This document shows positions 35,169 to 42,969 of a stretch of 64,000 nt of DNA, piece by piece. Position numbers and translations under genes: made by a program. Under the pieces are notes generated by a model. It was given only the letters and a program-made list of their open reading frames with translations. It did not search any database and was not told the DNA's origin. The first letter of the stretch is position 1. Every line of letters starts with the position of its first letter. The DNA comes from Microbacterium esteraromaticum (GTDB lineage: Bacteria > Actinomycetota > Actinomycetes > Actinomycetales > Microbacteriaceae), in the NCBI RefSeq assembly GCF_016907315.1, contig NZ_JAFBBS010000001.1:2666001-2730000 (forward strand), in the 5' to 3' direction.

Positions 35169-38100
35169 GTGAGTGCTGACCAGAACGACCCGTGGGTGCT
35201 CGAGGCATCGCGTCCGCATGCGCCGGCGCGTCGCCCCGACCTCTCCCAGATTCCCAGGTCCGCCCTCTACGGCCTCGGCGTCCTTGCCGCCGCGCGGGCC
35301 CTGGGGCTCGTGCTCATCGCCGAAGCCGTCGCCAGGGGGATCGCCGGCCTCGCAGCATCCGGCGGGGCAGCATCCGGCCTCACGCCCGACGCCACCCGAG
35401 CGATCCTCATTCTCGGGGTGGCGGGCGCGCTTCTGCGCGCCGGGGCGGAATGGGCCAGCTCCGTCGTCTCCCGCCGCGTCGCGACCCGGGTCAAGCACCG
35501 CCTGCGGCGCCGGTTGTGGCAGCGCATCGCCGACGGCGATCCCGCGGGTGGCGGCACCGCCGTACTCGCCGCCGACGGCCTCGACGACCTCGACGACTAC
35601 TTCATCCAGTCCCTGCCCGCACTGATCGCGGCGGCCATCGTGCCCCTTCTGGTCGGCGCCCGGATCCTCGGGGCCGACTGGCTCAGTGCCCTCATCATCG
35701 TGGTCACGGTTCCGCTGGTGCCGCTGTTCATGATCCTCATCGGCAAGCACACCCAGCAGCGCACCGACGCGGCGCTCACCGCGCTCACCCGCCTCGCCGA
35801 CCACCTCACCGAGCTGGCGCGCGGGCTGCCCGTGCTGGTGGGCCTGGGCAGGGTCGAGGAGCAGACCCGCGCGCTCGACGGCATTCAGCGACGGTACCGA
35901 GAGCGCACGGAAGAGACGCTGCGCTGGGCGTTCCTCTCGGCGCTCGCCCTCGAGCTGATCGCCACGATCTCGGTCGCGGTGGTCGCGGTCTTCCTCGGGC
36001 TGCGCCTGCTCAACGGCACCATGGCGCTGGAGCCCGCCCTCATCGCGCTCATCCTCGCGCCCGAGTGCTTCACCGCGCTGCGCGATGTCGGCACCGCATT
36101 CCACGCCTCGCAAGACGGCCTGTCGGCGCTGGAGCGCGCCAAAGCGCTGCTGACGAGAGCCTCGCGTCGCGACGTGCGAACTCCTGCCGCTCGGGTTCGA
36201 CTCGACGGACTGGCCGTCACCTACCCGGGCCGACGTGCGCCTGCTCTGCGCGCGGTGACCGCCGACCTCTCCGGGATCACCGCCGTCACCGGACCCAGTG
36301 GCGCGGGCAAGTCGACACTGCTCGGCGCCCTCGCCGGAGTGCTCCCCGCCGATGCCGAGATCGCCGGCGCGGTTCGCGGCGTGGACCCGGATGCCGTCGC
36401 CTGGGCTCCGCAGGCTCCGCGAGCGTTCGCGGCGACGCCGCGGGAGGAGCTCGCGCTGTACGGCGCCGGTCCCGACGCGCTCGATGAGCTCGGCCTCGGC
36501 CGCCTCGCGGATGCGGCGGTAGCCGAGCTGAGTCCTGGGGAGCTGCGCCGGCTCGCCGTCGCGCGCGCCCTGGCGCGGGTGGATGCGGGCGCCCGCCTTC
36601 TCGTACTCGACGAGCCGACCGCGCACCTCGACTCCGTCGCCGCCGCACTGGTGCGCGATGCCGTGCAGCGTCGCGCAGACAGGTGCGTCGTCGTGCTCGC
36701 CAGCCACGAGCCCGAGACGCTCGCTCTCGCCGACCATTCGATCCCCGTCGCCTCGTCGGATGATGACATCCGCGTCGACGAAGAGCCGTCAAGCATTCAG
36801 GACGATCCCACTTCTGAAGGACCCTCCGAGCTCGGGCATCCTTCAGAATCGCCATCCTCCTTCAGAAGTGAGCAGGCCCCGGCCGCCCGCACGCTCACGC
36901 TCGCCTCGCTGCTCCGTCCGCACGGATGGCTCTGGGCGGGGTCGATGGTGCTGTCTGCGCTCGCCGCGGGGCTCGCGGTCGCACTGACGGCGGTATCGGG
37001 GTGGCTGATCGTGCGGGCCAGTGTCGAGGAGTACATCATGTACCTGCTCGTCGCGATCGTCGGTGTGCGGGCGTTCGGCATCGGCCGCGCTGTCGGGCGA
37101 TACGCCGACCGCCTGGTCACGCACCGTGCGACCTTCCTCGTGACCGACGCTCTGCGCCTCAGGCTGTGGCGGGCGATCGCTGCCCGAGGCGCCGGTTCCC
37201 GTCGGCTGCTCGAGGGCGGCGCCCCGCTCGATTACCTCGTGACCCTGGTCGACGATCTGCGTGATCAGCTGCCTCGGGTCGTCCCGCCGATCGGCGGGGG
37301 CCTGCTTGTGGTCGCCGGCACGATCGTCACGGCCGCGTTCGTCACGCCGCATCTCACGGTCTTCGTCGCCGCGGTGCTCATCGGTGCTGTCGCCGTCGCG
37401 TCGGCTCTCGCGGTCCTGAGCGAGCGCGATGCCTCGGCTGCCCGTGTCGACGCACGCTCGGCGATTGTGCGTCAGACGGCCTCACTCGCATCCGCCGCCG
37501 CCGATCTGCGCGGCAACGGGGTGACCGACGGTGCCCTCCGGCAGCTCGACGCGCACGGCCGGCGCCTCGCGATCGCTGAGCGACGATCCGCATGGTCAGC
37601 CGGGCTCGGCGCCGCAGTCATCACCGTCGCCACCACGATGCTCGCCGTCCTCGTGCCGGTGCTGTCGCCGGGTCTGCCAGCCGAGTCCGCATCGGTCGTC
37701 GCACTGCTCTCGCTCGCCCTGCTCGAGCCCCTCGCTGCGCTCGTGGCGGCCGTGTACCGCGCACCTGCTCTGCGCGCGCTTCTGGGCCGTCTCGACGCCG
37801 TGCTCCGCCCCGTCCCGGCGCCGGAGTGGGGTGCGTCGAACCCGGATGCCATCACGCGGCTCGCCCTGGATGAGGTGACGATCCGGTATCCGGGAGCGGC
37901 CGCTCCGGCGGTCGAGAACGTGACCGCCGAGGTGCACCGCGGCGGCTGGCTGGTGCTCGACGGACCGTCCGGCTCCGGCAAATCCACGCTGCTCTCGGCG
38001 ATCATGGGCGCTCTGCCTGTGGCATCGGGAGCGATTCTCGCCGACCGGCAGCCGATCACCGGTTTCGCGGAGCGTGCGTGGCGTGACCGCGTCGCCTGGT

Positions 38101-38525
38101 GCCCTCAGGATGCGTACGTCTTCGACTCCACGCTGCGCGGCAACCTGCTGCTCGCCCGTGAGCGCGATGACGTGCCGGACGACGCGGCTCTGCGCGAGGT
38201 GCTCGCCCAGGCGGGTCTCGCAGAGCTTCTCGGAGCCCTGGACGGCGACCTCGATGCACCGGTCGGGCCGGGCGGCTCGGCGCTCTCGGGCGGCGAGCGT
38301 CAGAGGCTCGCCGTCGCGAGGGCGCTGCTGACCCGCGCCGAGCTGATCCTGCTCGATGAGCCCACCGCGCACCTCGACAGACCCACGGCGGCGGCGATGA
38401 TGTGCGACGTGCGCGCGGCGATGGCCGACCGGATCGTCGTGCTCGTCTCGCACCGCTCCGCCGACCGAGGTGACGGCGACGCCGTCGTCCGACTGGGCGG
38501 TCAGGTCGCGCCGGTGGCGGACTGA
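35169..38525 (+). CDS. cydDC: Fused heterodimeric ABC exporter CydDC (thiol reductant export, cytochrome bd assembly)
   Basis: An 1118-residue fusion of two half-transporters. The first (CydD-like, about 1-540) has Walker A GPSGAGKSTLLGALAG, a variant signature ELSPGELRRLAVARAL and Walker B LLVLDEPTAHLD. The second (CydC-like, about 580-1118) has GPSGSGKSTLLSAIMG, ALSGGERQRLAVARALL and LILLDEPTAHLD. The linker (about 540-580) is rich in Ser, Glu and Pro. CydDC exports glutathione or cysteine to the outside, needed to assemble cytochrome bd. Such fusions are known in actinobacteria. GTG 35169 is preceded by an operator-embedded -10 and no ribosome site. cydAB lies 4.9 kb downstream. Confidence 0.93.
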   Translation: MSADQNDPWVLEASRPHAPARRPDLSQIPRSALYGLGVLAAARALGLVLIAEAVARGIAGLAASGGAASGLTPDATRAILILGVAGALLRAGAEWASSVVSRRVATRVKHRLRRRLWQRIADGDPAGGGTAVLAADGLDDLDDYFIQSLPALIAAAIVPLLVGARILGADWLSALIIVVTVPLVPLFMILIGKHTQQRTDAALTALTRLADHLTELARGLPVLVGLGRVEEQTRALDGIQRRYRERTEETLRWAFLSALALELIATISVAVVAVFLGLRLLNGTMALEPALIALILAPECFTALRDVGTAFHASQDGLSALERAKALLTRASRRDVRTPAARVRLDGLAVTYPGRRAPALRAVTADLSGITAVTGPSGAGKSTLLGALAGVLPADAEIAGAVRGVDPDAVAWAPQAPRAFAATPREELALYGAGPDALDELGLGRLADAAVAELSPGELRRLAVARALARVDAGARLLVLDEPTAHLDSVAAALVRDAVQRRADRCVVVLASHEPETLALADHSIPVASSDDDIRVDEEPSSIQDDPTSEGPSELGHPSESPSSFRSEQAPAARTLTLASLLRPHGWLWAGSMVLSALAAGLAVALTAVSGWLIVRASVEEYIMYLLVAIVGVRAFGIGRAVGRYADRLVTHRATFLVTDALRLRLWRAIAARGAGSRRLLEGGAPLDYLVTLVDDLRDQLPRVVPPIGGGLLVVAGTIVTAAFVTPHLTVFVAAVLIGAVAVASALAVLSERDASAARVDARSAIVRQTASLASAAADLRGNGVTDGALRQLDAHGRRLAIAERRSAWSAGLGAAVITVATTMLAVLVPVLSPGLPAESASVVALLSLALLEPLAALVAAVYRAPALRALLGRLDAVLRPVPAPEWGASNPDAITRLALDEVTIRYPGAAAPAVENVTAEVHRGGWLVLDGPSGSGKSTLLSAIMGALPVASGAILADRQPITGFAERAWRDRVAWCPQDAYVFDSTLRGNLLLARERDDVPDDAALREVLAQAGLAELLGALDGDLDAPVGPGGSALSGGERQRLAVARALLTRAELILLDEPTAHLDRPTAAAMMCDVRAAMADRIVVLVSHRSADRGDGDAVVRLGGQVAPVAD
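36809..36870. repeat. 13-bp perfect inverted repeat inside the CydD-CydC linker
   Basis: CACTTCTGAAGGA (36809-36821) and its exact complement TCCTTCAGAAGTG (36858-36870) flank 36 bp, and a partial copy CCTTCAGAA lies between them around 36840. It falls in the Ser/Glu-rich linker codons joining the two transporter halves. It may be a relic of an ancestral cydD-cydC intergenic terminator or operator. Confidence 0.75.
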
Positions 38526-38541
38526 CCGCGAGGCGCGCTCA

Positions 38542-38619
38542 CCGAGAACAGGAGAACACACGAACGCAGGCCGATCTCAGCCGAATTCTCCTGTTCTCGG
38601 GAATCCTCCTGTTCTCGGG
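38542..38619. repeat. Inverted plus direct repeats between convergent cydDC and M56 genes
   Basis: CCGAGAACAGGAGA (38542-38555) is perfectly complementary to TCTCCTGTTCTCGG (38587-38600). The motif CTCCTGTTCTCGGG occurs at 38588-38601 and again at 38606-38619, an 18-bp period. The position between two gene ends suggests a two-way terminator, but a 31-nt loop and the absence of a T-run make this uncertain. Confidence 0.7.
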
Positions 38620-38646
38620 TGGGCGCGCTGCCGCGACCCGGGAGAT

Positions 38647-38745
38647 CGCGTGTGCGCGTGTGCGCGTGTGCGCGGGTGCTCGCGACCTCGGGCGCTCGCT
38701 CGCTCCCGTGCGGCTGCGGCGGCTGCGGCGGCTGCGGCGGCGGGC
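38647..38745. repeat. Simple repeats: alternating pyrimidine-purine tract and 9-bp tandem repeat
   Basis: From 38647 to 38674 the sequence alternates pyrimidine and purine (CG and TG steps) for 28 bp, a tract prone to Z-DNA. At 38711-38737 there are three copies of the 9-mer CGGCTGCGG, followed by CGGCGGG. Both are in the 238-bp non-coding gap between cydDC and the M56 gene, where I see no gene. Confidence 0.8.
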
Positions 38746-38763
38746 AGGCTGTGCGCAGAGCGC

Positions 38764-39573
38764 TCAGCCGGCGAGCCTGCGGAACCGGTCGCTCACGCGC
38801 ATCGACCCTGAGACGGGCTGATCCGCGCCGGGAACGCCGCTCGCGCCGACCTGAAGGATCGCGCGAGCCAGCACCTCGTCGCGCACCTCGCGGCGCGCGT
38901 GATCGTCGGCGAGCATCTCGACCAGAGCCGCGACCTCGACCTCGGCCCGTGCGGCCGTCGGGAACCAGGGGAGCGCTGAGCGCCATGCGCGGAAGGCCAG
39001 CAGCAGCAGGTCGTGACGCTGCTCGACGTGCGCACGTTCGTGGGCGATGACGGCGACGAGCTCGTCGGCATCGAGACGGTCGAGCAGTCCCTGCGACAGC
39101 ACCGTCACCGATCGCGGTCCGTTGGGCAGGCAGTAGGCCATCGGCACTGCGTCGTCGATCACGCGCGTGCGCGCGCGGGTGGGGTGCGGCGAGGTGAGCA
39201 TCTCGAGCAGCGCGAGATGACGGTGTCGCTGCCTGGTCACCTGCACGATCGTCACGCCGAGGTGCGTGAGCAGGTAGATGGTGAACAGCACGGCGGGGAT
39301 GGGCGCGAGCCACGGATGCCCTGGCAGGGCCGCATATCCGGCCAGGCCGAGCGCGCCGATCATCGACAGCCCGCCCGCGAGGCCGATCGCCTGCCACAGC
39401 AGCAGCGCCATCACGGGCGCGCGCATCGGCCATGATGCGCGCGAGAGCGCGACCGGTACGGGCCAGGCGAGTGCGATCGCGATGAGCCCGAACACGACCG
39501 CGCCGACGATGACGACCCCGTGCGGGATCACCAGCGCGCCGCTCTGCGCGGCGTCGGTCGCGGCCGTCAGCAT
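38764..39573 (-). CDS. M56-family membrane metallopeptidase (BlaR1/MecR1-like, no sensor domain)
   Basis: A 269-residue protein with about three or four N-terminal helices, the zinc peptidase motif VAVIAHERAHVEQRHD (HExxH) and a helix after it. This is the BlaR1/MecR1 membrane-peptidase module, but it stops before where a penicillin-binding sensor domain would be, so a beta-lactam is unlikely to be the signal. It follows the BlaI-type gene with 5 nt between them. In the classical system the peptidase leads to cleavage of the repressor; here it probably inactivates BlaI in response to a membrane or respiratory cue. The signal is inferred, not seen. Confidence 0.87.
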   Translation of the reverse strand: MLTAATDAAQSGALVIPHGVVIVGAVVFGLIAIALAWPVPVALSRASWPMRAPVMALLLWQAIGLAGGLSMIGALGLAGYAALPGHPWLAPIPAVLFTIYLLTHLGVTIVQVTRQRHRHLALLEMLTSPHPTRARTRVIDDAVPMAYCLPNGPRSVTVLSQGLLDRLDADELVAVIAHERAHVEQRHDLLLLAFRAWRSALPWFPTAARAEVEVAALVEMLADDHARREVRDEVLARAILQVGASGVPGADQPVSGSMRVSDRFRRLAG

Positions 39574-39578
39574 GGCGG

Positions 39579-39935
39579 TCAGCCCGAGCGGCCCAGCAGC
39601 TGGCGCAGCACGGCGGCGTCTTCAGCGGACACGCCGCCGACGAAGCGCTCGAGCACCGCGGTGCGGTCGCCGGCGTCGCCGAGCACCGAGTGCATGAGTT
39701 CCGCGACGTGGTCGGCGCGCGAGGCGACGGCGGTGTAGCGGTGCGGGCGCGCCGAGCGGTCTGAGGCGACGAAGCCCTTCTTCTCGAGGCGCGACAGCAC
39801 CGTGAGCAGCGTGGTGACGGCCAGTGCGCGTCCGCCGGCTTCGAGCTGCGCCTGGACGTCGTATGCGCTGAGTGCGTCATCGGCGTCCCAGATGGCGTCC
39901 ATCACGGCCCGTTCGAGTTCTCCGAGCGTTCCCAT
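39579..39935 (-). CDS. BlaI/MecI/CopY-family transcriptional repressor
   Basis: A 118-residue BlaI-type protein: winged helix from LGELERAVMDAIWDADDALSAYDVQAQL through LAVTTLLTVLSRLEKKGFV (about 4-58), RPHRYTAVASRADHVAELM, then a dimerisation helix. The usual length is 120-140. ATG 39935 has GAAGGAAGGA upstream; a longer upstream frame crosses the cydA promoter and is rejected. It is co-transcribed with the M56 peptidase and divergent from cydAB, with three dyads between. It is the obvious candidate to bind those dyads and the copy before cydDC. Confidence 0.92.
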   Translation of the reverse strand: MGTLGELERAVMDAIWDADDALSAYDVQAQLEAGGRALAVTTLLTVLSRLEKKGFVASDRSARPHRYTAVASRADHVAELMHSVLGDAGDRTAVLERFVGGVSAEDAAVLRQLLGRSG

Positions 39936-39976
39936 GCGAGCATCCTTCCTTCGCCGAGATTTTGTCCGGCGCTTCG

Positions 39977-40037
39977 ATTCTACTCTGTGTCGAATTTGTT
40001 CTATCGTGTGTCGAAGAAGTTCTACGAAGCGTAGAAT
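39977..40037. promoter_or_regulatory. Triple tandem operator O1-O3 with divergent promoters of blaI-type gene and cydAB
   Basis: Three 17-bp dyads at exact 21-bp steps: O1 39978-39994 (TTCTAC-N5-GTCGAA), O2 39999-40015 (TTCTAT-N5-GTCGAA) and O3 40020-40036 (TTCTAC-N5-GTAGAA, perfect), separated by 4-bp linkers. The left arm of O1 read on the minus strand forms TAGAAT (39982-39977), the likely -10 of the repressor gene. The right arm of O3 forms TAGAAT (40032-40037), the likely -10 of cydA. A 21-bp step places repressor dimers on one face of the DNA. Confidence 0.8.
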
Positions 40038-40083
40038 AGCCGTGGCGGACGACCGCCCACCCCCTTCGCGAACGGAGAAACCC

Positions 40084-41688
40084 GTGGACGTTCTCGACAT
40101 CGCCCGCTGGCAGTTCGGCATCACGACCGTCTACCACTTCCTGATGGTGCCGCTGACGATCGGCCTTGGCATGATGGTCGCGATCATGCAGACCCGCTGG
40201 GTGCGCACGGGCGACGAGCGATTCCTGCGCATGACCAAGTTCTGGGGCAAGGTCTACCTGATCAACTTCATCGTCGGCGTCGCAACCGGCCTCGTGCAGG
40301 AGTTCCAGTTCGGCATGGCGTGGAGCGAGTACTCCCGCTTCGTGGGCGACGTGTTCGGCGCACCCCTCGCCATGGAGGGCCTGCTCGCGTTCTTCGTCGA
40401 GTCGACGTTCCTCGGCGTCTGGATCTTCGGCTGGGGACGCCTGCGGAAGGGGGTCCACCTCGCGGCGCTCTGGTGCGCGGTGATCGGCTCATGGATCTCG
40501 GCGTTCTTCATCATCGTCGCGAACTCGTGGATGCAGCACCCTGTCGGCGTCGAGCTCGGCGCCGACGGCCGCCCCGTCATGACCGACGTGTGGGCAGTGC
40601 TCACGAACAACACCGCGATCGCCGCGTACACCCACACGATCTTCGGCGCCCTCGTGGTCGCCGGCATGTTCCTGCTCGGCATCTCTTGGTACCACCTGTG
40701 GCGCCGCCGCCACGACGGCATCGACACGGTCGATGAGAGCGGCCGTGTGATCGTCGGAGAAGCGGATGCTGCGCCGGGCCGCGACCGGAAGGACCACGGC
40801 GTCTGGCTCTGGTCGCTGCGCTTCGGCGCGGTCGTCGCGATCCTCGGCTTCCTCGGCACCGTGGCATCCGGAGACATCCAGGGCAAGCTCATGTACGAGC
40901 AGCAGCCCATGAAGATGGCGGCGGCGGAAGCCGCCTGCCACACCGGCTCGGCCTTCTCGGTGCTCTCGCTCGGCGACCCCGGCTCCACCGACTGCGCCGA
41001 TGTCATCACGCTGATCGAGGTGCCCGGCGTGCTCGGCTTCCTCGGCACGGGGGAGTGGGGTGCCGAGATGCCGGGGATCAGTGACCTCGAGCCGCAGTAC
41101 GTCGACCAGTACGGCAAGACGATCCCCGACGACGCGCTCTACGGCGACATGGCGGGAACCGACGTGCAGTACGTGCCGGTCATGTGGGTCACCTACTGGG
41201 GCTTCCGGCTGATGATCGGCCTCGGCGGTGTCGTCGCATTCGGCGGCGTGGTCGCGCTGTGGCTGACGCGCAAGGGCACCGTGCCGCGCTCGCCGTGGAT
41301 CATGCGGCTCGCCCTGCTGGGGATCATCGCGCCGTTCGCCGCGAACATCGCCGGCTGGATCTTCACCGAGCTCGGACGCCAGCCCTTCGTGGTCGCGCCC
41401 AACCCTGACGCCACAGGCGTCGACGGCGTGTTCATGTACACCGCGGCCGCCGTGTCGCCAGGAGTGACCGCCGGTGAGCTGCTGTTCTCGGTCATCACGC
41501 TCAGCGCCGTGTACGGAGTGATGCTCGTGATCGAGCTGTACCTGATGGTCAAGTACGTGCGCGGCGGCGTCGCTGCATCCATGCCCGAGCTCGCGGCCTC
41601 CGGGCATCCCGGCGGCGGCCGTGACGATGACGACGAGACCGGCACCCACCCCGACAAGCGCGACGACGTGCTCGCCTTCGCCTACTGA
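40084..41688 (+). CDS. cydA: Cytochrome bd ubiquinol/menaquinol oxidase subunit I
   Basis: A 534-residue CydA. The haem b595 ligand His is in TTVYHFLMVPLTIGLG, the conserved acidic helix is PLAMEGLLAFFVESTFLG, the haem b558 His is in TIAAYTHTIFGALV-like sequence, and the Met ligand region is WVTYWGFRLMIG. It reduces O2 to water with electrons from menaquinol, without pumping protons, and has high O2 affinity. GTG 40084 has GGAGA 5 nt upstream; the mRNA probably starts near 40044. Expression should depend on the BlaI-type dyads. Confidence 0.96.
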   Translation: MDVLDIARWQFGITTVYHFLMVPLTIGLGMMVAIMQTRWVRTGDERFLRMTKFWGKVYLINFIVGVATGLVQEFQFGMAWSEYSRFVGDVFGAPLAMEGLLAFFVESTFLGVWIFGWGRLRKGVHLAALWCAVIGSWISAFFIIVANSWMQHPVGVELGADGRPVMTDVWAVLTNNTAIAAYTHTIFGALVVAGMFLLGISWYHLWRRRHDGIDTVDESGRVIVGEADAAPGRDRKDHGVWLWSLRFGAVVAILGFLGTVASGDIQGKLMYEQQPMKMAAAEAACHTGSAFSVLSLGDPGSTDCADVITLIEVPGVLGFLGTGEWGAEMPGISDLEPQYVDQYGKTIPDDALYGDMAGTDVQYVPVMWVTYWGFRLMIGLGGVVAFGGVVALWLTRKGTVPRSPWIMRLALLGIIAPFAANIAGWIFTELGRQPFVVAPNPDATGVDGVFMYTAAAVSPGVTAGELLFSVITLSAVYGVMLVIELYLMVKYVRGGVAASMPELAASGHPGGGRDDDDETGTHPDKRDDVLAFAY

Positions 41689-41723
41689 GCCGTGCGTGCT
41701 GAAGACCTGAGAGGAATGACCTG

Positions 41724-42761
41724 ATGGAACCGCTTCCCGTCGTCTGGTTCATCGCGATCGCCGTGCTCTGGACCGGCTACCTTCTGCTCGAGGGCTTCGA
41801 CCTCGGCGTCGGCATGCACATGGTCTTCTCCACCCGATCCGAGCGCGATCGCCGCGTGATGCTCAACACGATCGGCCCGGTGTGGGACGGCAACGAGGTG
41901 TGGCTGATCACGGCGGGCGCCGCGATGTTCGCCGCGTTCCCCGCCTGGTACGCGTCGCTGTTCTCGACGCTGTACGTGCCGCTCACGATCGCGCTCGTCG
42001 GTCTCATCGTGCGCGCGGTGGGCATCGAGTACCGCGGCAAGATCCACACCGAGCGCTGGCGCACCTTCTGGACGTGGATGATCGGCCTCGGCTCGCTCAT
42101 CGTCGCGTTCTGCATCGGCGCGGCGCTCGCGCTCACCTCGACGGGCCTGCCGATCGATGCGAACGGCGACCGGGTCGGCGGCCCCTTCGTGTGGCTCACG
42201 CTGCCCGCGGTGCTCGGCGGACTCGCGGTGGTCGGCTTCGCTCTGCTGCACTCGGCGACCTTCCTCGGGCTCAAGGCCGATGGTCCGGTGCGCGAGCGCG
42301 CCGGCGCCTTCGCCGCGCGCTGGGCGCCGGTGTGCATCGCACCCGCGGCGGTCTGGGCGATCTGGGTGCAGCTGGCGCATGGCGGCAGCGTGCTCGCCTG
42401 GGCGTTCATCGCGCTGGCTGTTCTCGCCGCGGCGTTCGGCTGGCTGGCCGCCCAGCGTCGGCACGAGGGGCGTGCCTTCATCGGGTTCGCCGGGTTCGGG
42501 CTGTTCGGCGCCGCGGCGATCTTCGCGGGTATGTTCCCGCGGCTGCTTCCCTCGACGGTCGACGCCGCCTTCGACCTCACGGTGTGGAACGCCGCCAACG
42601 GACCCTACACGCTGGGCGTCATGACCGTGGTGGCGGCCGTGTCGCTGCCGGTCATCGTGCTCTACCAGGCGTGGAGCTACTGGATCTTCCGCAAGAGGGT
42701 CACCCCCGGCATGATCCCCGAGGTGCACATCGTGCTGCCCGCGGTGCTGCGCGCCCGCTGA
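41724..42761 (+). CDS. cydB: Cytochrome bd oxidase subunit II
   Basis: A 345-residue CydB with about nine helices. VWFIAIAVLWTGYLLLEGFDLGVGM at the N-terminus and GPVWDGNEVWLITAGAAMFAAFPAWYA are the diagnostic stretches. It pairs with CydA in the membrane. It starts 35 nt after cydA, so the two form one operon; the CydDC exporter needed for assembly is encoded upstream. The C-terminus is followed directly by repeat copy B and a strong hairpin, likely the operon terminator region. Confidence 0.96.
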   Translation: MEPLPVVWFIAIAVLWTGYLLLEGFDLGVGMHMVFSTRSERDRRVMLNTIGPVWDGNEVWLITAGAAMFAAFPAWYASLFSTLYVPLTIALVGLIVRAVGIEYRGKIHTERWRTFWTWMIGLGSLIVAFCIGAALALTSTGLPIDANGDRVGGPFVWLTLPAVLGGLAVVGFALLHSATFLGLKADGPVRERAGAFAARWAPVCIAPAAVWAIWVQLAHGGSVLAWAFIALAVLAAAFGWLAAQRRHEGRAFIGFAGFGLFGAAAIFAGMFPRLLPSTVDAAFDLTVWNAANGPYTLGVMTVVAAVSLPVIVLYQAWSYWIFRKRVTPGMIPEVHIVLPAVLRAR

Positions 42762-42793
42762 CGCCGTGCGCAGCCGGCATCCCTCCTCCGGTC

Positions 42794-42929
42794 CGGATGC
42801 CGGCTGCCGGATGCCGGGCGCGACTCCGGCGATGCAAGGCGCCGGAGTCGCCAGACCGGATGCTGTGCGACCGGCGCGTCGCCGGCCGACACACCGCGCG
42901 ACGACCGGATGGTCTGAGATTCCCGACAG
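42794..42929 (+). repeat. Dispersed intergenic repeat, copy B, with hairpin and heptamer repeat
   Basis: Downstream of cydB. A degenerate three-copy heptamer array (42794-42814, CGGATGC/CGGCTGC) is followed by a perfect 12-bp stem GCGACTCCGGCG / CGCCGGAGTCGC (42820-42831 and 42840-42851, 8-nt loop). The right end is GTCTGAGATTCCCGAC (42912-42927), matching the other copies; the outer left arm is not clear, so this copy may be rearranged. The hairpin could terminate cydAB transcription, though no T-run follows. Confidence 0.6.
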
Positions 42930-42969
42930 TCCCCGGCGCCGCGAACCCACACGGGGCTAGTCTGTCCGC

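Noticed and set aside
38542..38555. A LexA/SOS box in GAGAACAGGAGAACA
   Set aside because: Actinobacterial SOS boxes read CGAAC-N4-GTTCG; this sequence lacks that symmetry and lies between two gene 3' ends, not at a promoter.
38764..39573. Beta-lactam sensor BlaR1 and a beta-lactamase resistance locus
   Set aside because: The peptidase has no penicillin-binding sensor domain and no beta-lactamase or PBP2a-like gene is near; the operators are at cyd genes instead.
39936..40124. N-terminal extension of the BlaI-type repressor
   Set aside because: It would cross the cydA promoter and the operators; BlaI homology starts at MGTLGELERAV and a strong ribosome site precedes that ATG.
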